40,587 bases of DNA from an uncultured Selenomonadales bacterium (GCA_947165185.1 CAMUZL010000002.1:1-40587); one strand, 5' to 3'. Shown: positions 22,959 to 33,530, counted from the stretch's first letter. Notes: generated from the sequence alone by a model not told the origin. Translations and numbers: made by a program.

Positions 22959-25900
22959 TTTATATCGAGCTTCAATGCCGAAGATGTAATGCGAACCTTC
23001 GCGCTCAATCGTAAAGCCGAGGTTGTCGTTAAAATCGTACTGAACGCCGAAACGGTGAACTTTGTGACTGCCGCCGAATCCGTGCGTGTAGCGAACCATT
23101 AACTTATCGTTGATGTACTTGCCGATTGTGACGTTGTAACTTTTTTCGCGGTCGGAATTTTCTTTGTCGTTGTGCGTCGAATATTTTTCAAACATGGAGC
23201 CGGTGCCGCGTGAAACTCTGAATTGGTCAATGCCCAAAGATTTCTTCAGCGCGTCTTCCAAGTCCGCAAGAACCGTCATTTGCAAGCCGATTGCCAACGC
23301 GTCCGCCGCAGTCAAGCCGCCGCCGCCGTCGCGATAAGCTTCGCGCAGGGTGAGCAGTCTCAAAATTTCCGTTTCGTTCATTTCGGGGCTGGATGTAAGC
23401 TTAAATTTCATGTTGCCGGGCGCGCCGTCGATAGACAGGAAAACTTTCGTCGTGCCAATTTTCGTGTCCGCGTAGAAGTGCAGGGACGGCATGAAAGTTC
23501 CGACCTGATTGAAATGCGCTTCGCCTTCACGAATATTAAACACTGATTCTAAATAAGTCAAGGTGCCGCCGCGCTTGACGCTGATTGAGCCTGAAGTTTT
23601 CGGGTGCAACGTCGTCCCCTCGAAACGCGCCGAGCCGACAAGATACATATCGAAGAGCCGCGAGCTGTAGAAATGCGCTTTTTCGCCGAGATTCAACGTC
23701 ACGTCCAAAATGATATTCGGCATCGGCGAATCGTCGTCGGGGATTGTCGGAATGCCTACGCGACATCTTTCCAAATCAACTTGTCCCGTGATTTTCGGCA
23801 GTCGCCAATGGAAAATTTCGCCCTCGCTGAAATTAAAATTCGCGTTGAACTTGCCGCCGTAAAAACTGCTGTCAATGTCCAAATCTTTCGCCACTAAATC
23901 AAAGTTGTAATTCGTGAACTCAAGCGCGGGGAAGCTGAAACCGCCCGTCAGAGTGAATGTGCCGCCGCCCATGTTGCCCGAAAATTTTTCGAGGTCGAAG
24001 CGTTCGCCTTTGAAGACAGCCGCAACGTTGAAATGCTCAATCAAAGTTTTCATGCCTTTGACTTTAACGGAGCCGTCAATCAGCGAAACTTGCCCGTCAA
24101 CCTGCGGGTGCGCCGCCGTGCCCGTGATTTTAATTGCGCCCTCCAAATTGCCGACGCCCCACGCAACGTAATTGCTCAACACGGGGAGCAAACTCAAATC
24201 CGCGCCGTCAAGCGACAGTTTTAAATCCAACTGTTCATCGTCAGGGAGATTTTCTTTTTTGTCCGCAGTCAAAGCTTTAATCGGGATAAATCCTTCGGCG
24301 TTCGCGGAAACAACTTTGCCGCCGAGTTCGCGCTCAATCCGCAATTCCTCAACGTTGACGCGCCTGTCTTTAAGCAGAAAATGCCCGTGCAGTAAATCAA
24401 ACGTCGAGCCTTTAATCGAGCCGCTTGAAGTTATCAGCACTTCGCCGAACGGGTCTTCAGCCGTGCCCGAAAGTTGCGCAACGATATTCGTCGTGCCGGA
24501 AACGTCGTCATTTTTGTATCCCGCCGCTTTCGCGAACATGCCGAGCGCAATATCTTTGGCGATTAATTTCACGTCCAACGAGCCGCCCAAGTCCGCCGTG
24601 CCGCTCATGGAAATTTTGCCCTTGTCGCCCTGATAACCTTCGAGCTTGTTGACGTGGACGACGTTGTTGGCAAGGCTTGCGTCAAGATTTATGTTGCTGA
24701 TTTCGTAGCCCGCGAAAGTACCGCTGACAATTTCGCCAATCAACGAGGCTGACGGCTTCCGAAACGTGCCGCCGATTAAAATCGTGCTGTCGAGTTTGCC
24801 CGTGATTAAGTCCGTTTTCTGGTCGGCGATTCTGAACAAGTTCGGGATGTCGGCTTTCGTTACGACAACTTCGCCGCTCATCGCTTCGCTGTCGAGATTC
24901 GCATTCCAGTGAACTTTATATTGTCCGTCGCCTTCGGTGAAGTGGAATTCCTCCAAAAAAAGATTGTTCCCGTTAAGCAAAACATGACCGTAAATGTCGG
25001 TGAGAGACACGCCGTTAAGAAAAATTTCGTCTGACTTCAATTCGCCTTCACAGATCGGAACGGCGGGCGTGCCTTTGATTAGTCCTTCAAATTTCGCGTG
25101 ACCGGTGGCGACGTAGGTGTCGGGCAATTTCGCCTGAAAACGGCGCAGATTTATATCGTTGCCCTGCACGACGAAATCCATCTGTTGCGTCTTCGTGTTA
25201 AATGTCCCGTTAAAAATTGCGTCAACCATCGGCGAAGTTATTTCAAAGTTTTGGAGCCGCAAAATTTCTCCGTCAAGAAAATATTCGCCCTCCATGCCGC
25301 TCAACAAGACGCCGTGATAACTGCCGCGATTGAATTTGATAATGCCTGCAACCTGCGGTTTGTCGAGCGTGCCCGTGACTTTGACGGTGTTCGTGACGTT
25401 GCCCGTTATCGGTTGGTCGGGCGCGACAAGCGCGGCTATATCTTCCGCACGCGCCAAATTCGTTTGCAGTTCGACGTTAAGATTTTTTTCGCCCGTCAAG
25501 CCGACGGTGGAATTTTCCGCAACTGTCCACTTGAGCGAGCCGCCTTTTTCGAGGTTGAATTTGTCGATGTGCACGCCGTCCAAATTGCCCGACGCCGCAA
25601 GCTGAATCGAGTCAAACGGTTGCTTGAAAAATTCCCCGACGTAATGATTTCCTTCGCGGGCGGAATTGTCCACGGCGGAAAGTTCCAACGCAACGGCGGG
25701 ATTCGACGCCTCACCTTTAACCGTGCCTTTGAAGTCCATCAAGCCGCTCATGCTCAGTTGGTCGTTGAAATTTTTGGCAATGTTCATGTCCACGTGCGCG
25801 CCGTAAAACTTCAAGTCCAGTTTGCTCAAGTCCGTTATCGTGCCTTCAAGTCCGAGCGTGCCCCTGTTCGGCAAGTTCGCGCTCAGATAATCAATCGTCA

Positions 25901-27380
25901 AATCTTTGTCACGCAGGAAAAACGAGGCGGCGGCTTCGGTAATTTCCAGCCCTTCAAAATTCAGCGCAACGGCGTTTGCGGTGCCGAAAATTTTCATGTT
26001 GTCGGCGTTACTGCCGTCAAGCCCCAAGTCCGCCGAAAGTTGCCCGTCAACAATTTGGTCGGTGCCGGCAAATTCGCACAAGGTCGCCGCGTCCAGCCCG
26101 TCAGCTTTCACGTGCGCCGAAAAAGTTTTGTCTGCCGTTTTGATTTCAGCCGCGCCCGAAACTTGCCCGCCGAAAACGCTTGCCGACGTGTCGTTGAGGT
26201 AAAGCATTTCGCCGACGTAACGGAATTTTGTCGAGATATTTTGCGCAGATAAATTTTCGTAGCCGAGCCGGTCGGAAAAAATTTCGCCGTCGATTTGCGG
26301 ATTGTCAACCGTCCCGACGAGGTGCGCCCGAATCGCCGCCGCCCCGTCAATGCCGATGTCGCTCATTACTGCCGTGGGCGTGAAACTGGGCGTTTCGGCG
26401 TAAACGTCCAAAAATGTTTCGTCCGTGTCGAGCCGAATTTTCCCGTTTGCCGACGCGTATTGACCGTTTGCCACGGCGGAGGCGTCAAAGAAGATTTCGC
26501 GTTCGTTGAGCGTCACCGTGCCGTTGATGTCCCCGATGTCCGTGCGTTCGACTTTCACGGCGGCATTTTTAACGTCGACGCTTGCCAGATAATTTAACGT
26601 GTCGTTGTCGTCGTGCAGGACGTGTACTTTCAGATTTTGCGCCAAGCCGCGCAGAATTTGAACGCCGTCGGGGATTTTGTCGGCGGGCAGATACGGCAGA
26701 ATTTTTTCCGCGTCTACGGCGTCAACTTCGGCATTGATAATCTGTTTGGCGGCTCCGACAATGCCTGTCGCCTTGACTTGTGCGCCCAAAGTTTTCGCTG
26801 AAAGTTTCGCGTCTATGGCTTTCATGTCCGCACAATCCGCCGTGCAGGAAATTTCTTCGATTGAAATATCTTTGCCGTCAACGTGCGCATTCACCGTGCC
26901 GCGTTCCAAAAAAATTTTTGCGCCGAAAGTGGATTCGCCTTCGCTTTTAGGTATTTCTATATCGTCGAAGTTCCAAGTTTTTTCGTCGCGCTGAATGACG
27001 TTGACAAGTGCGCCGTCAATTTTTATTTCGTCGAGAGCGGCAACGGGGTCATCGCGCAGAGCGAGCGGCTTGAGGTTGATTTTTACTTCGTCGACGCGGG
27101 CAATAAGTTGCGATTTTTTGTCGAAGACAGCCGCGTTGTGAATTATCAAGTCGGCTTCCTTGTCGAGATTAAAAACTATGTCGAACAGGTCGCGGTTGCC
27201 CAAATCGACGCTGCCGATTTTGACGGGCACGCCCAATTTTTCCGAAACGATTTCCTCGGCTTGCGGCAAAAAATGTGCGATTATCGCCAGTCGATTGGCA
27301 TTGGCGTAAAGTGCGACGCCGATAAGCAAGGCGACAACGGCGATTAACGAACCGCCGACGATTTTAAAAAGTTTGCTCAT
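22953..27380 (-). CDS. tamB: TamB/AsmA-like translocation and lipid-transport protein
   Basis: 1475 residues from the ATG at 27380 (AAAGGAG 8 bp upstream; a GTG nine bases earlier is less well placed). One N-terminal helix (VGGSLIAVVALLIGVALYA) anchors it in the inner membrane. The remainder is a very long series of amphipathic beta strands, the TamB taco-like groove spanning the periplasm. The C-terminal DUF490 region starts about residue 1150 (LERCRVGIPTIPDD) and ends in the strand-rich GIEARYKF. TamB-type proteins conduct phospholipids toward the outer membrane and work with TamA or BamA. No TamA is seen, so BamA may be its partner, as proposed for many diderm Firmicutes. Confidence 0.92.
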   Translation of the reverse strand: MSKLFKIVGGSLIAVVALLIGVALYANANRLAIIAHFLPQAEEIVSEKLGVPVKIGSVDLGNRDLFDIVFNLDKEADLIIHNAAVFDKKSQLIARVDEVKINLKPLALRDDPVAALDEIKIDGALVNVIQRDEKTWNFDDIEIPKSEGESTFGAKIFLERGTVNAHVDGKDISIEEISCTADCADMKAIDAKLSAKTLGAQVKATGIVGAAKQIINAEVDAVDAEKILPYLPADKIPDGVQILRGLAQNLKVHVLHDDNDTLNYLASVDVKNAAVKVERTDIGDINGTVTLNEREIFFDASAVANGQYASANGKIRLDTDETFLDVYAETPSFTPTAVMSDIGIDGAAAIRAHLVGTVDNPQIDGEIFSDRLGYENLSAQNISTKFRYVGEMLYLNDTSASVFGGQVSGAAEIKTADKTFSAHVKADGLDAATLCEFAGTDQIVDGQLSADLGLDGSNADNMKIFGTANAVALNFEGLEITEAAASFFLRDKDLTIDYLSANLPNRGTLGLEGTITDLSKLDLKFYGAHVDMNIAKNFNDQLSMSGLMDFKGTVKGEASNPAVALELSAVDNSAREGNHYVGEFFKQPFDSIQLAASGNLDGVHIDKFNLEKGGSLKWTVAENSTVGLTGEKNLNVELQTNLARAEDIAALVAPDQPITGNVTNTVKVTGTLDKPQVAGIIKFNRGSYHGVLLSGMEGEYFLDGEILRLQNFEITSPMVDAIFNGTFNTKTQQMDFVVQGNDINLRRFQAKLPDTYVATGHAKFEGLIKGTPAVPICEGELKSDEIFLNGVSLTDIYGHVLLNGNNLFLEEFHFTEGDGQYKVHWNANLDSEAMSGEVVVTKADIPNLFRIADQKTDLITGKLDSTILIGGTFRKPSASLIGEIVSGTFAGYEISNINLDASLANNVVHVNKLEGYQGDKGKISMSGTADLGGSLDVKLIAKDIALGMFAKAAGYKNDDVSGTTNIVAQLSGTAEDPFGEVLITSSGSIKGSTFDLLHGHFLLKDRRVNVEELRIERELGGKVVSANAEGFIPIKALTADKKENLPDDEQLDLKLSLDGADLSLLPVLSNYVAWGVGNLEGAIKITGTAAHPQVDGQVSLIDGSVKVKGMKTLIEHFNVAAVFKGERFDLEKFSGNMGGGTFTLTGGFSFPALEFTNYNFDLVAKDLDIDSSFYGGKFNANFNFSEGEIFHWRLPKITGQVDLERCRVGIPTIPDDDSPMPNIILDVTLNLGEKAHFYSSRLFDMYLVGSARFEGTTLHPKTSGSISVKRGGTLTYLESVFNIREGEAHFNQVGTFMPSLHFYADTKIGTTKVFLSIDGAPGNMKFKLTSSPEMNETEILRLLTLREAYRDGGGGLTAADALAIGLQMTVLADLEDALKKSLGIDQFRVSRGTGSMFEKYSTHNDKENSDREKSYNVTIGKYINDKLMVRYTHGFGGSHKVHRFGVQYDFNDNLGFTIEREGSHYIFGIEARYKF

Positions 27381-27416
27381 GGCGTTCACTCCTTTACACT
27401 AATTTTTCGGGACAGC

Positions 27417-28949
27417 TTATTTAAAAGCTTGATCTGTTGTGAATTCGCGTTTGGAGTCTTCCGCAACGGTGTCGGAAGGCAGGGGCGATTCGTTTTCAAA
27501 GTCAATCGTGACGACGGGCGCAACTTCGTCGATTTCGGGAACTTCGGCGGCGTCGGGCGTCAACGCGGCTTCTTCGCGAGATTCTTTGGCGGTTTTGCCT
27601 TCCTCTTCGCTTTCAACGTAACGGGTAACGTCAATTTCGACGGGCACGCCCATGTATCTGTCGAGCGACGCTTTTGCCGTGTTGTAGTTGTAAAGCGCGG
27701 TGAAATAATTCGAGCGCGCTTCGGTGAGTTTACGCGACGCGTCCATAACGTCCAAGTTTGTGCCGACGCCCGCCGCGTAACGAACCTGCGCAATTTTGTA
27801 GTTTTCTTCCGCCAGAGCAACGGAGGCTTGAGTTGTGCCGATATTTTTTTCCGCCGCGTGAAGTTCAAGGAAATATTGTTGCACTTCGAGCTGAATTTGT
27901 TCGCGGGTCTGTGCGGCGACTTCTTTGGCGCGTGTCAAAGCTGCGTCTGCCTCGTGAACTTGCGCGCTGGTTATGCCGCCGTCAAAAATATTCCACGACG
28001 CGGAAATTCCCGCCGTCCATTGGTCGGTAATTTTTTTCGAGACGAGATTTTGATTGGTCAAACCTTTTGAAATGGATGCGCTGACTTGCGGGCGGTAACC
28101 GGCTTTTGCGGACTTGCGAGCGGATTCGGCCTGCTTGACGGCGTAATCGGCCATTGCGGCATCTGCGCGGTTTTCCAAAGCGTAAGCCGTGCAATCGCCG
28201 AGATTCAATTTGTATTGCTTGTAAGCCAGCGTATCTTGCGGACGGAGCACGGTGTCTGCCGGCAAGCCGATAAAATTATTCAGCGTGGCGACGGCGACAT
28301 CGTAATTGTTTTGAATGTTGACGAGATTTTGTTGAGCGTTGGCAAGTTCAACCTGTGATTCAAGCACGTCAACTTTCGCAACGGTACCGACGCGGAATTG
28401 AGCATTGACGTTGCGCAAATGTTCCTGAAGGGTAACAACTTCCTCTTCGTAAACGCCGATTAAATTTCGATACTGCAGGACGTTGAAATAATAAATCGTC
28501 GACTGCAGGCGAACATCTTGCAACGTGTTTTCAAGCGACAAATCCGCCGAACTCAAAGCGAATCGCGCCGAGCGACGACCTTCCTTGAGACGCCCGCCCT
28601 GATAAATCGGCATGGAAATTGTGCCCGAATTGGTGAACGAACGATTGTAACCGTAATTTTGATAGTAAGAACCGCCGAAACGTTGCGCACTGAAATCCCA
28701 GGTGAGTTGCGGGTTGCCTTGACGACGTGCCTCGCTCAACTGCCAATAAGCGCGTTCGCGGTCTGCAACGGATTCTTTAATCGTGCGGTTGTTTTCGTAG
28801 GCGCGTTGAATTGTTTCGTCAAGCGTGACGTTCAAAATTTGCGCCGCGTCAACGGAGCCGAATCCGATTGAAAACGTCATTATGCCCGCCGCCAAAGCCG
28901 CCGCCAGTTTTTTGCGAAAATTTCTTTTCAAACGTTTGGAAATTTTCAT
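27417..28949 (-). CDS. tolC: TolC-like outer membrane efflux channel
   Basis: 510 residues. The signal peptide ends near GSVDA-A (about residue 36). Two OEP repeats follow: coiled-coil helices rich in Ala/Gln/Arg (TLDETIQRAYENNRTIKES; ALTRAKEVAAQTREQIQLEV) and short barrel strands. The helical repeat ends at DRYMGVPVEID. A further 65-residue acidic tail (EEEGKTAKESREEAAL and onward) has no counterpart in E. coli TolC. It would form the outer-membrane and periplasmic tunnel for the RND pump encoded just upstream, and perhaps for the HlyD exporter at 5.8 kb. AAAGGAGG precedes the ATG. Confidence 0.92.
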   Translation of the reverse strand: MKISKRLKRNFRKKLAAALAAGIMTFSIGFGSVDAAQILNVTLDETIQRAYENNRTIKESVADRERAYWQLSEARRQGNPQLTWDFSAQRFGGSYYQNYGYNRSFTNSGTISMPIYQGGRLKEGRRSARFALSSADLSLENTLQDVRLQSTIYYFNVLQYRNLIGVYEEEVVTLQEHLRNVNAQFRVGTVAKVDVLESQVELANAQQNLVNIQNNYDVAVATLNNFIGLPADTVLRPQDTLAYKQYKLNLGDCTAYALENRADAAMADYAVKQAESARKSAKAGYRPQVSASISKGLTNQNLVSKKITDQWTAGISASWNIFDGGITSAQVHEADAALTRAKEVAAQTREQIQLEVQQYFLELHAAEKNIGTTQASVALAEENYKIAQVRYAAGVGTNLDVMDASRKLTEARSNYFTALYNYNTAKASLDRYMGVPVEIDVTRYVESEEEGKTAKESREEAALTPDAAEVPEIDEVAPVVTIDFENESPLPSDTVAEDSKREFTTDQAFK

Positions 28950-28967
28950 TGTGGTTTTCCTCCTTTG

Positions 28968-29030
28968 TAGGGACTAGGGACTAGTAGGGATTAGTAAACT
29001 ATTTACTAGTTCCTATTTACTAGTTCCTAA
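28968..29030 (-). repeat. GGGACTAG-type intergenic repeat, copy 3
   Basis: GGGACTAGGGACTAGTAGGG followed by a TAGTAAACTATTTACTA palindrome and two TAGTTCCTA units. It fills the gap between the RND pump stop and the tolC ribosome site. Confidence 0.6.
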
Positions 29031-29031
29031 T

Positions 29032-32000
29032 TTATTTTGCCGTCGCCGGTTGATTGGCGTCCGAAGTTTTTTTGCCAAAAAGTTTTTCAACAATTACCTG
29101 CACAACGACGAAGAACACGGGGATTAAAAATATTCCCAGCGCGGTTGCAACCGTCATTCCGCCGACGACCGCGACGCCCATTGAGTTACGAGCCGCCGAG
29201 CCTGCGCCCGAAGCCGTCGCCAAGGGAACGCAACCGATGATGAACGCGAACGAAGTCATCAAAATCGGGCGAAGTCGCAAGCCCGCCGATTCAAGCGCGG
29301 CTTTGATAGCGTCCATGCCTTTATCGGTGCGAACTTTGGCGAATTCGACAATCAAAATCGCATTCTTCGCGGCAAGCCCCATAATCATGATAACGCCGAC
29401 TTGCATGTAAATGCTGTTTTGAAAACCGGGGTTGCCGACGCCGAAAGTGTTCGTGTAATAATTCAAGATGAATTCGGAAGCGAGCGCGCCGAAAATTCCT
29501 GTCGGGACAGTCATCAAAACGGAGAACGGCACCGACCAACTTTCGTACAGCGCGGCGAGACACAGGAACACGAAAATCAAAGCCAACGCCATAACTTGTC
29601 CCGTGGAGCCGGAAGCTTTTGCCTCTTCGCGGGATTGTCCCGACCACTCGACGCCGAAGCCCGTCGGCGCAACTTGGTAAACGACTTCAGTCAAAGCTTG
29701 CATTGCTTGCCCCGAAGAATAACCGTCGGCGGGTTGCCCCTGAATCAAAACGGAGCGTTTGCCGTTAAAGCGCGTGACTTGAAGCGTGCCCGTGTTGAGC
29801 TTGTGACTGATAAGCGTGTCAAGCGGAACGGCTTGCCCGTTGGAGCCTTTGACGAACATAAATTTCAGCATGTCGATTTCACTGCGAAAGTAAACGTCGG
29901 ATTGCATGACGACTTTGTAAGTGCGCCCGAATCTGTCATAGTCATCAACCTGCATACCGCCGAAATTAACCTGCAAGGCGGAGTACACGTCCGAAAGTTG
30001 CACGCCGAGCATCTCAATTTTTTGCTGGTCAATTTCATATTTGTAACTGGGCGAAGTGACGCTGAAAGTAGTGGAGACGCCCTGCAATTCGGGACGAGCA
30101 TTAGCCGCGTTGACGATTTTATCTGTGATGTCGGAAAGGTCTTCGTCGGAATGACTTTCCTGGTCAATCAGTTGCATAGTCAAGCCGCCGACCGCGCCAA
30201 GCCCGGGCAGAGCGGGAGGATTGAAGCCCATAACGAACGCCTCAGGAGCGACGCCGTTACCGACCATGAAAACATTTTGGATAGCGGAATTAGCCGACAG
30301 CGCGGGGTCAGTGCGCTCAGCCCACGGGTACATACTGAAAAACAAAGTAGCCGCCGAAGATTTCGTGCCGCCGGAAACGACGTTGTAACCTGCGATAGAA
30401 ATAACGTCTTTGATACCCGGAACTTTATCGCGAATCGCCGCCGCAACTTTATCGGTAGTAACGGACGTGCGGTTAAGTGACGTGCCTTCGGGCAACATAA
30501 CCGCCGCCATAAAATAGCCTTGGTCTTCGTCGGGCACGAACGTCGAAGGCAAAACTTTAAAGAGCCACCCCGTCAAGCCGCAGACGATGAGCAAGAAAAT
30601 AATCGCGAGTTTTGAGGCGGAAACAGCTTTGGCGACAATGCCGACATAAGAATTTTTCGTGCGCTCGAACCAGTTGTTAAACGCGTCAAAGAATTTGTCG
30701 AAGATATTTTTCTTGTGATTCGGATCATGCGGTTTCAAAATCATAGCGCACAATGCCGGCGTCAAAGTCAACGCGACGAACGCCGACAGAGCCATTGACA
30801 CGGCGATAGTCAGCGCGAATTGCCGATATAAAATGCCCGTCATACCGCCGAGAAATGCAATCGGGATAAAGACAGCCGACAAGACGAACGCAATGGCGAC
30901 AACGGGGCCTTGAACTTCAGCCATAGCGACTTCGGTTGCCTCGACGGGATTAAGTCCGCGCTCCATGTGCTGTTCGACGTTTTCAATAACGACAATGGCG
31001 TCGTCGACGACAAGCCCGATAGCCAAAACCATCGCGAACAGTGTCAGCGTGTTAATCGTGAATCCCAAGACGGTGAACGCCGCGAACGTTCCCAAAAGCG
31101 ACACGGGCACGGCAAGCAGCGGGATAACCGTAGCGCGCCAACTTTGCAGGAAGATAAAAATAACCAGCACGACAAGTACGAGTGCTTCAAAAAATGTGTG
31201 CGCGACCTCTTCCATTGAGGCGGTGATAAAGCGCGTGTTGTCCAAAATTTGACCGTAATGCATACCTTCGGGCAGATTTTTTTCCGCCGCCGCAAGAATT
31301 CTTTTGACTTCGCCGACGGATTCAAGGGCGTTGGCGTCCGAAGTCAGATTGATTATGAACGGCACGGAGGCATAGCCGTTGAATTTGCCGACGTAAGTGT
31401 TTGATTTCTGACCGATTTCGACGCGGGCAACATCTTTCAAGCGCACGAACGCGCCCGCGCTGCCGGTCTTCAAAATGATATTCTCGAATTGTTCGGGCGT
31501 TTCAAGGCGTCCCTGAATTTGTCCCATGTACTCTTTTTCTTGCCCTTGAGCGACGGGAAGTTTACCGATTGAGCCTGCCGCCGCTTGAGCGTTTTGAGTT
31601 CGTATGGCGGCCTGCACGTCAGCAACCGTCAAGCCGAAGTTCGCCAATTTTTCGGGATTAATCCACACGCGCAGGGCATAATCGGCACTCATGACTTGAA
31701 CTTGACCGACGCCCTTGACGCGTTTCAAATCGTCCGCGACGTAAATGTCCGCGTAATTTTTTATAAATGCAGTGTCATAAAGCCCGTTGTCGCAGTAAAA
31801 AGCAAAAACCATCGCCATATCTTGCGACGATTTTGTTGTCGTGACGCCCGACGATACCACGGTTTCGGGCAAGTTGGCGTTGGCGGCGGAGACGTTATTT
31901 TGAACTTTGACGCTGTCCATGTCGCCATCAGAGCCGACCTCGAAATAAACATTGAGCGAATAACTTCCGTCGTCGTTTGAATTTGAAGTCATATAGTCCA

Positions 32001-32223
32001 TGCCCTGCGTGCCGTTGACTTGCTTTTCGATAACCTGCGCGACAGATTGATTGACGACGCTGGCATTCGCGCCCGTGTAATATGCGCTGACGTTGATTGT
32101 GGGCGGCGAAATGTTCGGGTATTGAGCAATCGGCGTGTTAAGCCCCGCAATCGTCCCGATGATGACAATCATAATTGAAATGACTATGGCGAAAACGGGT
32201 CTGTGAATGAAAAACTTTGCCAC
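29032..32223 (-). CDS. RND efflux pump of the AcrB/HAE1 family
   Basis: 1063 residues from a GTG start (GAGG 10 bp upstream). The N-terminus FFIHRPVFAIVISIMIVIIG and PIAQYPNISPPTI are diagnostic. Twelve helices and two large periplasmic loops are present. The proton-relay residues are kept: two aspartates in AIGLVVDDAIVVIENV (helix 4) and the lysine in GLAAKNAILIVEFAK (helix 10). It exports drugs, bile salts or lipids with proton motive force, together with the adaptor encoded before it and TolC after it. Specificity cannot be set from sequence. Confidence 0.95.
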   Translation of the reverse strand: MAKFFIHRPVFAIVISIMIVIIGTIAGLNTPIAQYPNISPPTINVSAYYTGANASVVNQSVAQVIEKQVNGTQGMDYMTSNSNDDGSYSLNVYFEVGSDGDMDSVKVQNNVSAANANLPETVVSSGVTTTKSSQDMAMVFAFYCDNGLYDTAFIKNYADIYVADDLKRVKGVGQVQVMSADYALRVWINPEKLANFGLTVADVQAAIRTQNAQAAAGSIGKLPVAQGQEKEYMGQIQGRLETPEQFENIILKTGSAGAFVRLKDVARVEIGQKSNTYVGKFNGYASVPFIINLTSDANALESVGEVKRILAAAEKNLPEGMHYGQILDNTRFITASMEEVAHTFFEALVLVVLVIFIFLQSWRATVIPLLAVPVSLLGTFAAFTVLGFTINTLTLFAMVLAIGLVVDDAIVVIENVEQHMERGLNPVEATEVAMAEVQGPVVAIAFVLSAVFIPIAFLGGMTGILYRQFALTIAVSMALSAFVALTLTPALCAMILKPHDPNHKKNIFDKFFDAFNNWFERTKNSYVGIVAKAVSASKLAIIFLLIVCGLTGWLFKVLPSTFVPDEDQGYFMAAVMLPEGTSLNRTSVTTDKVAAAIRDKVPGIKDVISIAGYNVVSGGTKSSAATLFFSMYPWAERTDPALSANSAIQNVFMVGNGVAPEAFVMGFNPPALPGLGAVGGLTMQLIDQESHSDEDLSDITDKIVNAANARPELQGVSTTFSVTSPSYKYEIDQQKIEMLGVQLSDVYSALQVNFGGMQVDDYDRFGRTYKVVMQSDVYFRSEIDMLKFMFVKGSNGQAVPLDTLISHKLNTGTLQVTRFNGKRSVLIQGQPADGYSSGQAMQALTEVVYQVAPTGFGVEWSGQSREEAKASGSTGQVMALALIFVFLCLAALYESWSVPFSVLMTVPTGIFGALASEFILNYYTNTFGVGNPGFQNSIYMQVGVIMIMGLAAKNAILIVEFAKVRTDKGMDAIKAALESAGLRLRPILMTSFAFIIGCVPLATASGAGSAARNSMGVAVVGGMTVATALGIFLIPVFFVVVQVIVEKLFGKKTSDANQPATAK

Positions 32224-32263
32224 AGATAAAGCACCTCATTTCAGCGAAAAATTTTGACTGACG

Positions 32264-32281
32264 GCTAAAAGCTAAAAGCTC
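32264..32281 (-). repeat. AGCTTTTAGC-type short repeat
   Basis: Two tandem CTAAAAG units directly after the adaptor stop codon. In reverse they read AGCTTTTAGCTTTTAGCCG, nearly identical to the unit near 20826-20843. Confidence 0.45.
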
Positions 32282-33494
32282 AATTCGCCGCGTTTTTTTC
32301 AACGTCAAAAACTTTATCGCTGGGATTGAACGAAAAGCCCATGTCTTTGGCGGTAACCTGCGTCACTTCAAGCGGCATACCGTCGCGCAAATTCGTCAAG
32401 CCTTCAACGACAACCCAATCGTCCGCCTTGAGACCTTCTTTAACGACGTAATACGAGCCGATTTTGTCGCCGAGAGAAATTTTGCGCACGGCGGATTTAT
32501 TGTCGGATTGAGCGACGATAACCATTGTCTCGCCCAAAAGTTGTTGCAAGGCGCGTTCGGGCACGAGCAAAGAATTTCTGATTTTCAAGCCGTCAATTTC
32601 CACGCGGGTGTACATTCCGGGCACGAGCAATCCTTGCGGGTTTTGGAAAATCGTGCGCACGGTTAAAGTTCCCGTTTCATTTCCGAGCGTGCGGTCGAAT
32701 TCCGCGAAACGTCCTTGATACGGATATGACGAGCCGTCAGCGAGCGTCAAAGTAATTTTCCAATCGGGTTCCGATTGTCCTCTTGCCTGAGCTTCTTGCG
32801 CACCGTGCGACAAGCGTAAATATTCCTGTTCGGAAACGGCGAACTGCACATAAACGGGGTCGACGATACCGATTGTCGCGAGCGCGGTATTTCCCGCCGT
32901 GGAATAAGTTCCGACGGGCACGTCGTCAATGCCGAGCCGTCCCGACATGGGCGCGTAAACCATTGTGTCCGCCAAATCATCTTTGGCTTTTTGCAACAAG
33001 GCTTCATTGGCGGTGACTTCCGACTCCTGCGCTTTGACCGCCGCACGTTGATTGTCAAGCGACTGTTCGGAAATTGCTTGTGATGCCCAAAGTTCCTCGT
33101 CACGTTGCAAGTCAACTTTTTCTTTCGCCAAAGTCGTCATTGATTTCGCAAGATTTGCCTGCGCCTGCAAAACTGCCGATTCGTATTGTCGCGAATCGAT
33201 TTTGAATAACGGCTGACCTTCTGTGACGTTTTGCCCGCCTTTGACGTATTTTTCGGTGACGTTGCCGGAAACTTTCGATTGTACTTTGACTTCGTCACGG
33301 TCGACGACTTGTCCGCTGTAAGACATAGTCAACGGTGCGTCCGTCGACAAAACTTTAATCGCCTTGACGCGTGTAGCCATTTCCTGTTGCGGCTGTTCGG
33401 ATTGAGCTTCTTCGTCGCCGCAGCCCGTAAAAAGAATTCCCGTGGCGCAAACAAAACCTAGGACGCCGAAAAAATTTTTCAGTGGAGACATCAT
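32280..33494 (-). CDS. RND periplasmic adaptor lipoprotein (AcrA-like)
   Basis: 404 residues. A lipoprotein signal with lipobox LFTGC (Cys25) indicates N-terminal lipid attachment. Then come the barrel-sandwich segment (VKVQSKVSGNVTEKYVKGGQ), an alpha-hairpin (about 100-170), the second lipoyl half (TMVYAPMSGRLGIDDVPVGT) and membrane-proximal beta domain. It links the RND pump 56 bp downstream to TolC. Two adjacent ATG codons are possible starts; AGG-rich sequence lies upstream. Confidence 0.93.
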   Translation of the reverse strand: MMSPLKNFFGVLGFVCATGILFTGCGDEEAQSEQPQQEMATRVKAIKVLSTDAPLTMSYSGQVVDRDEVKVQSKVSGNVTEKYVKGGQNVTEGQPLFKIDSRQYESAVLQAQANLAKSMTTLAKEKVDLQRDEELWASQAISEQSLDNQRAAVKAQESEVTANEALLQKAKDDLADTMVYAPMSGRLGIDDVPVGTYSTAGNTALATIGIVDPVYVQFAVSEQEYLRLSHGAQEAQARGQSEPDWKITLTLADGSSYPYQGRFAEFDRTLGNETGTLTVRTIFQNPQGLLVPGMYTRVEIDGLKIRNSLLVPERALQQLLGETMVIVAQSDNKSAVRKISLGDKIGSYYVVKEGLKADDWVVVEGLTNLRDGMPLEVTQVTAKDMGFSFNPSDKVFDVEKNAAN

Positions 33495-33530
33495 ACAATC
33501 AACCTACTTCCGTAAATATTTTTGGGGGTA

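Noticed and set aside
25098-26252. 384-codon plus-strand frame opposite tamB
   Set aside because: Arg/Phe/Val-rich shadow composition and no start signal; tamB on the minus strand explains the region.
29401-30480. 359-codon plus-strand frame opposite the RND pump
   Set aside because: Shadow of a clearly recognised pump gene.
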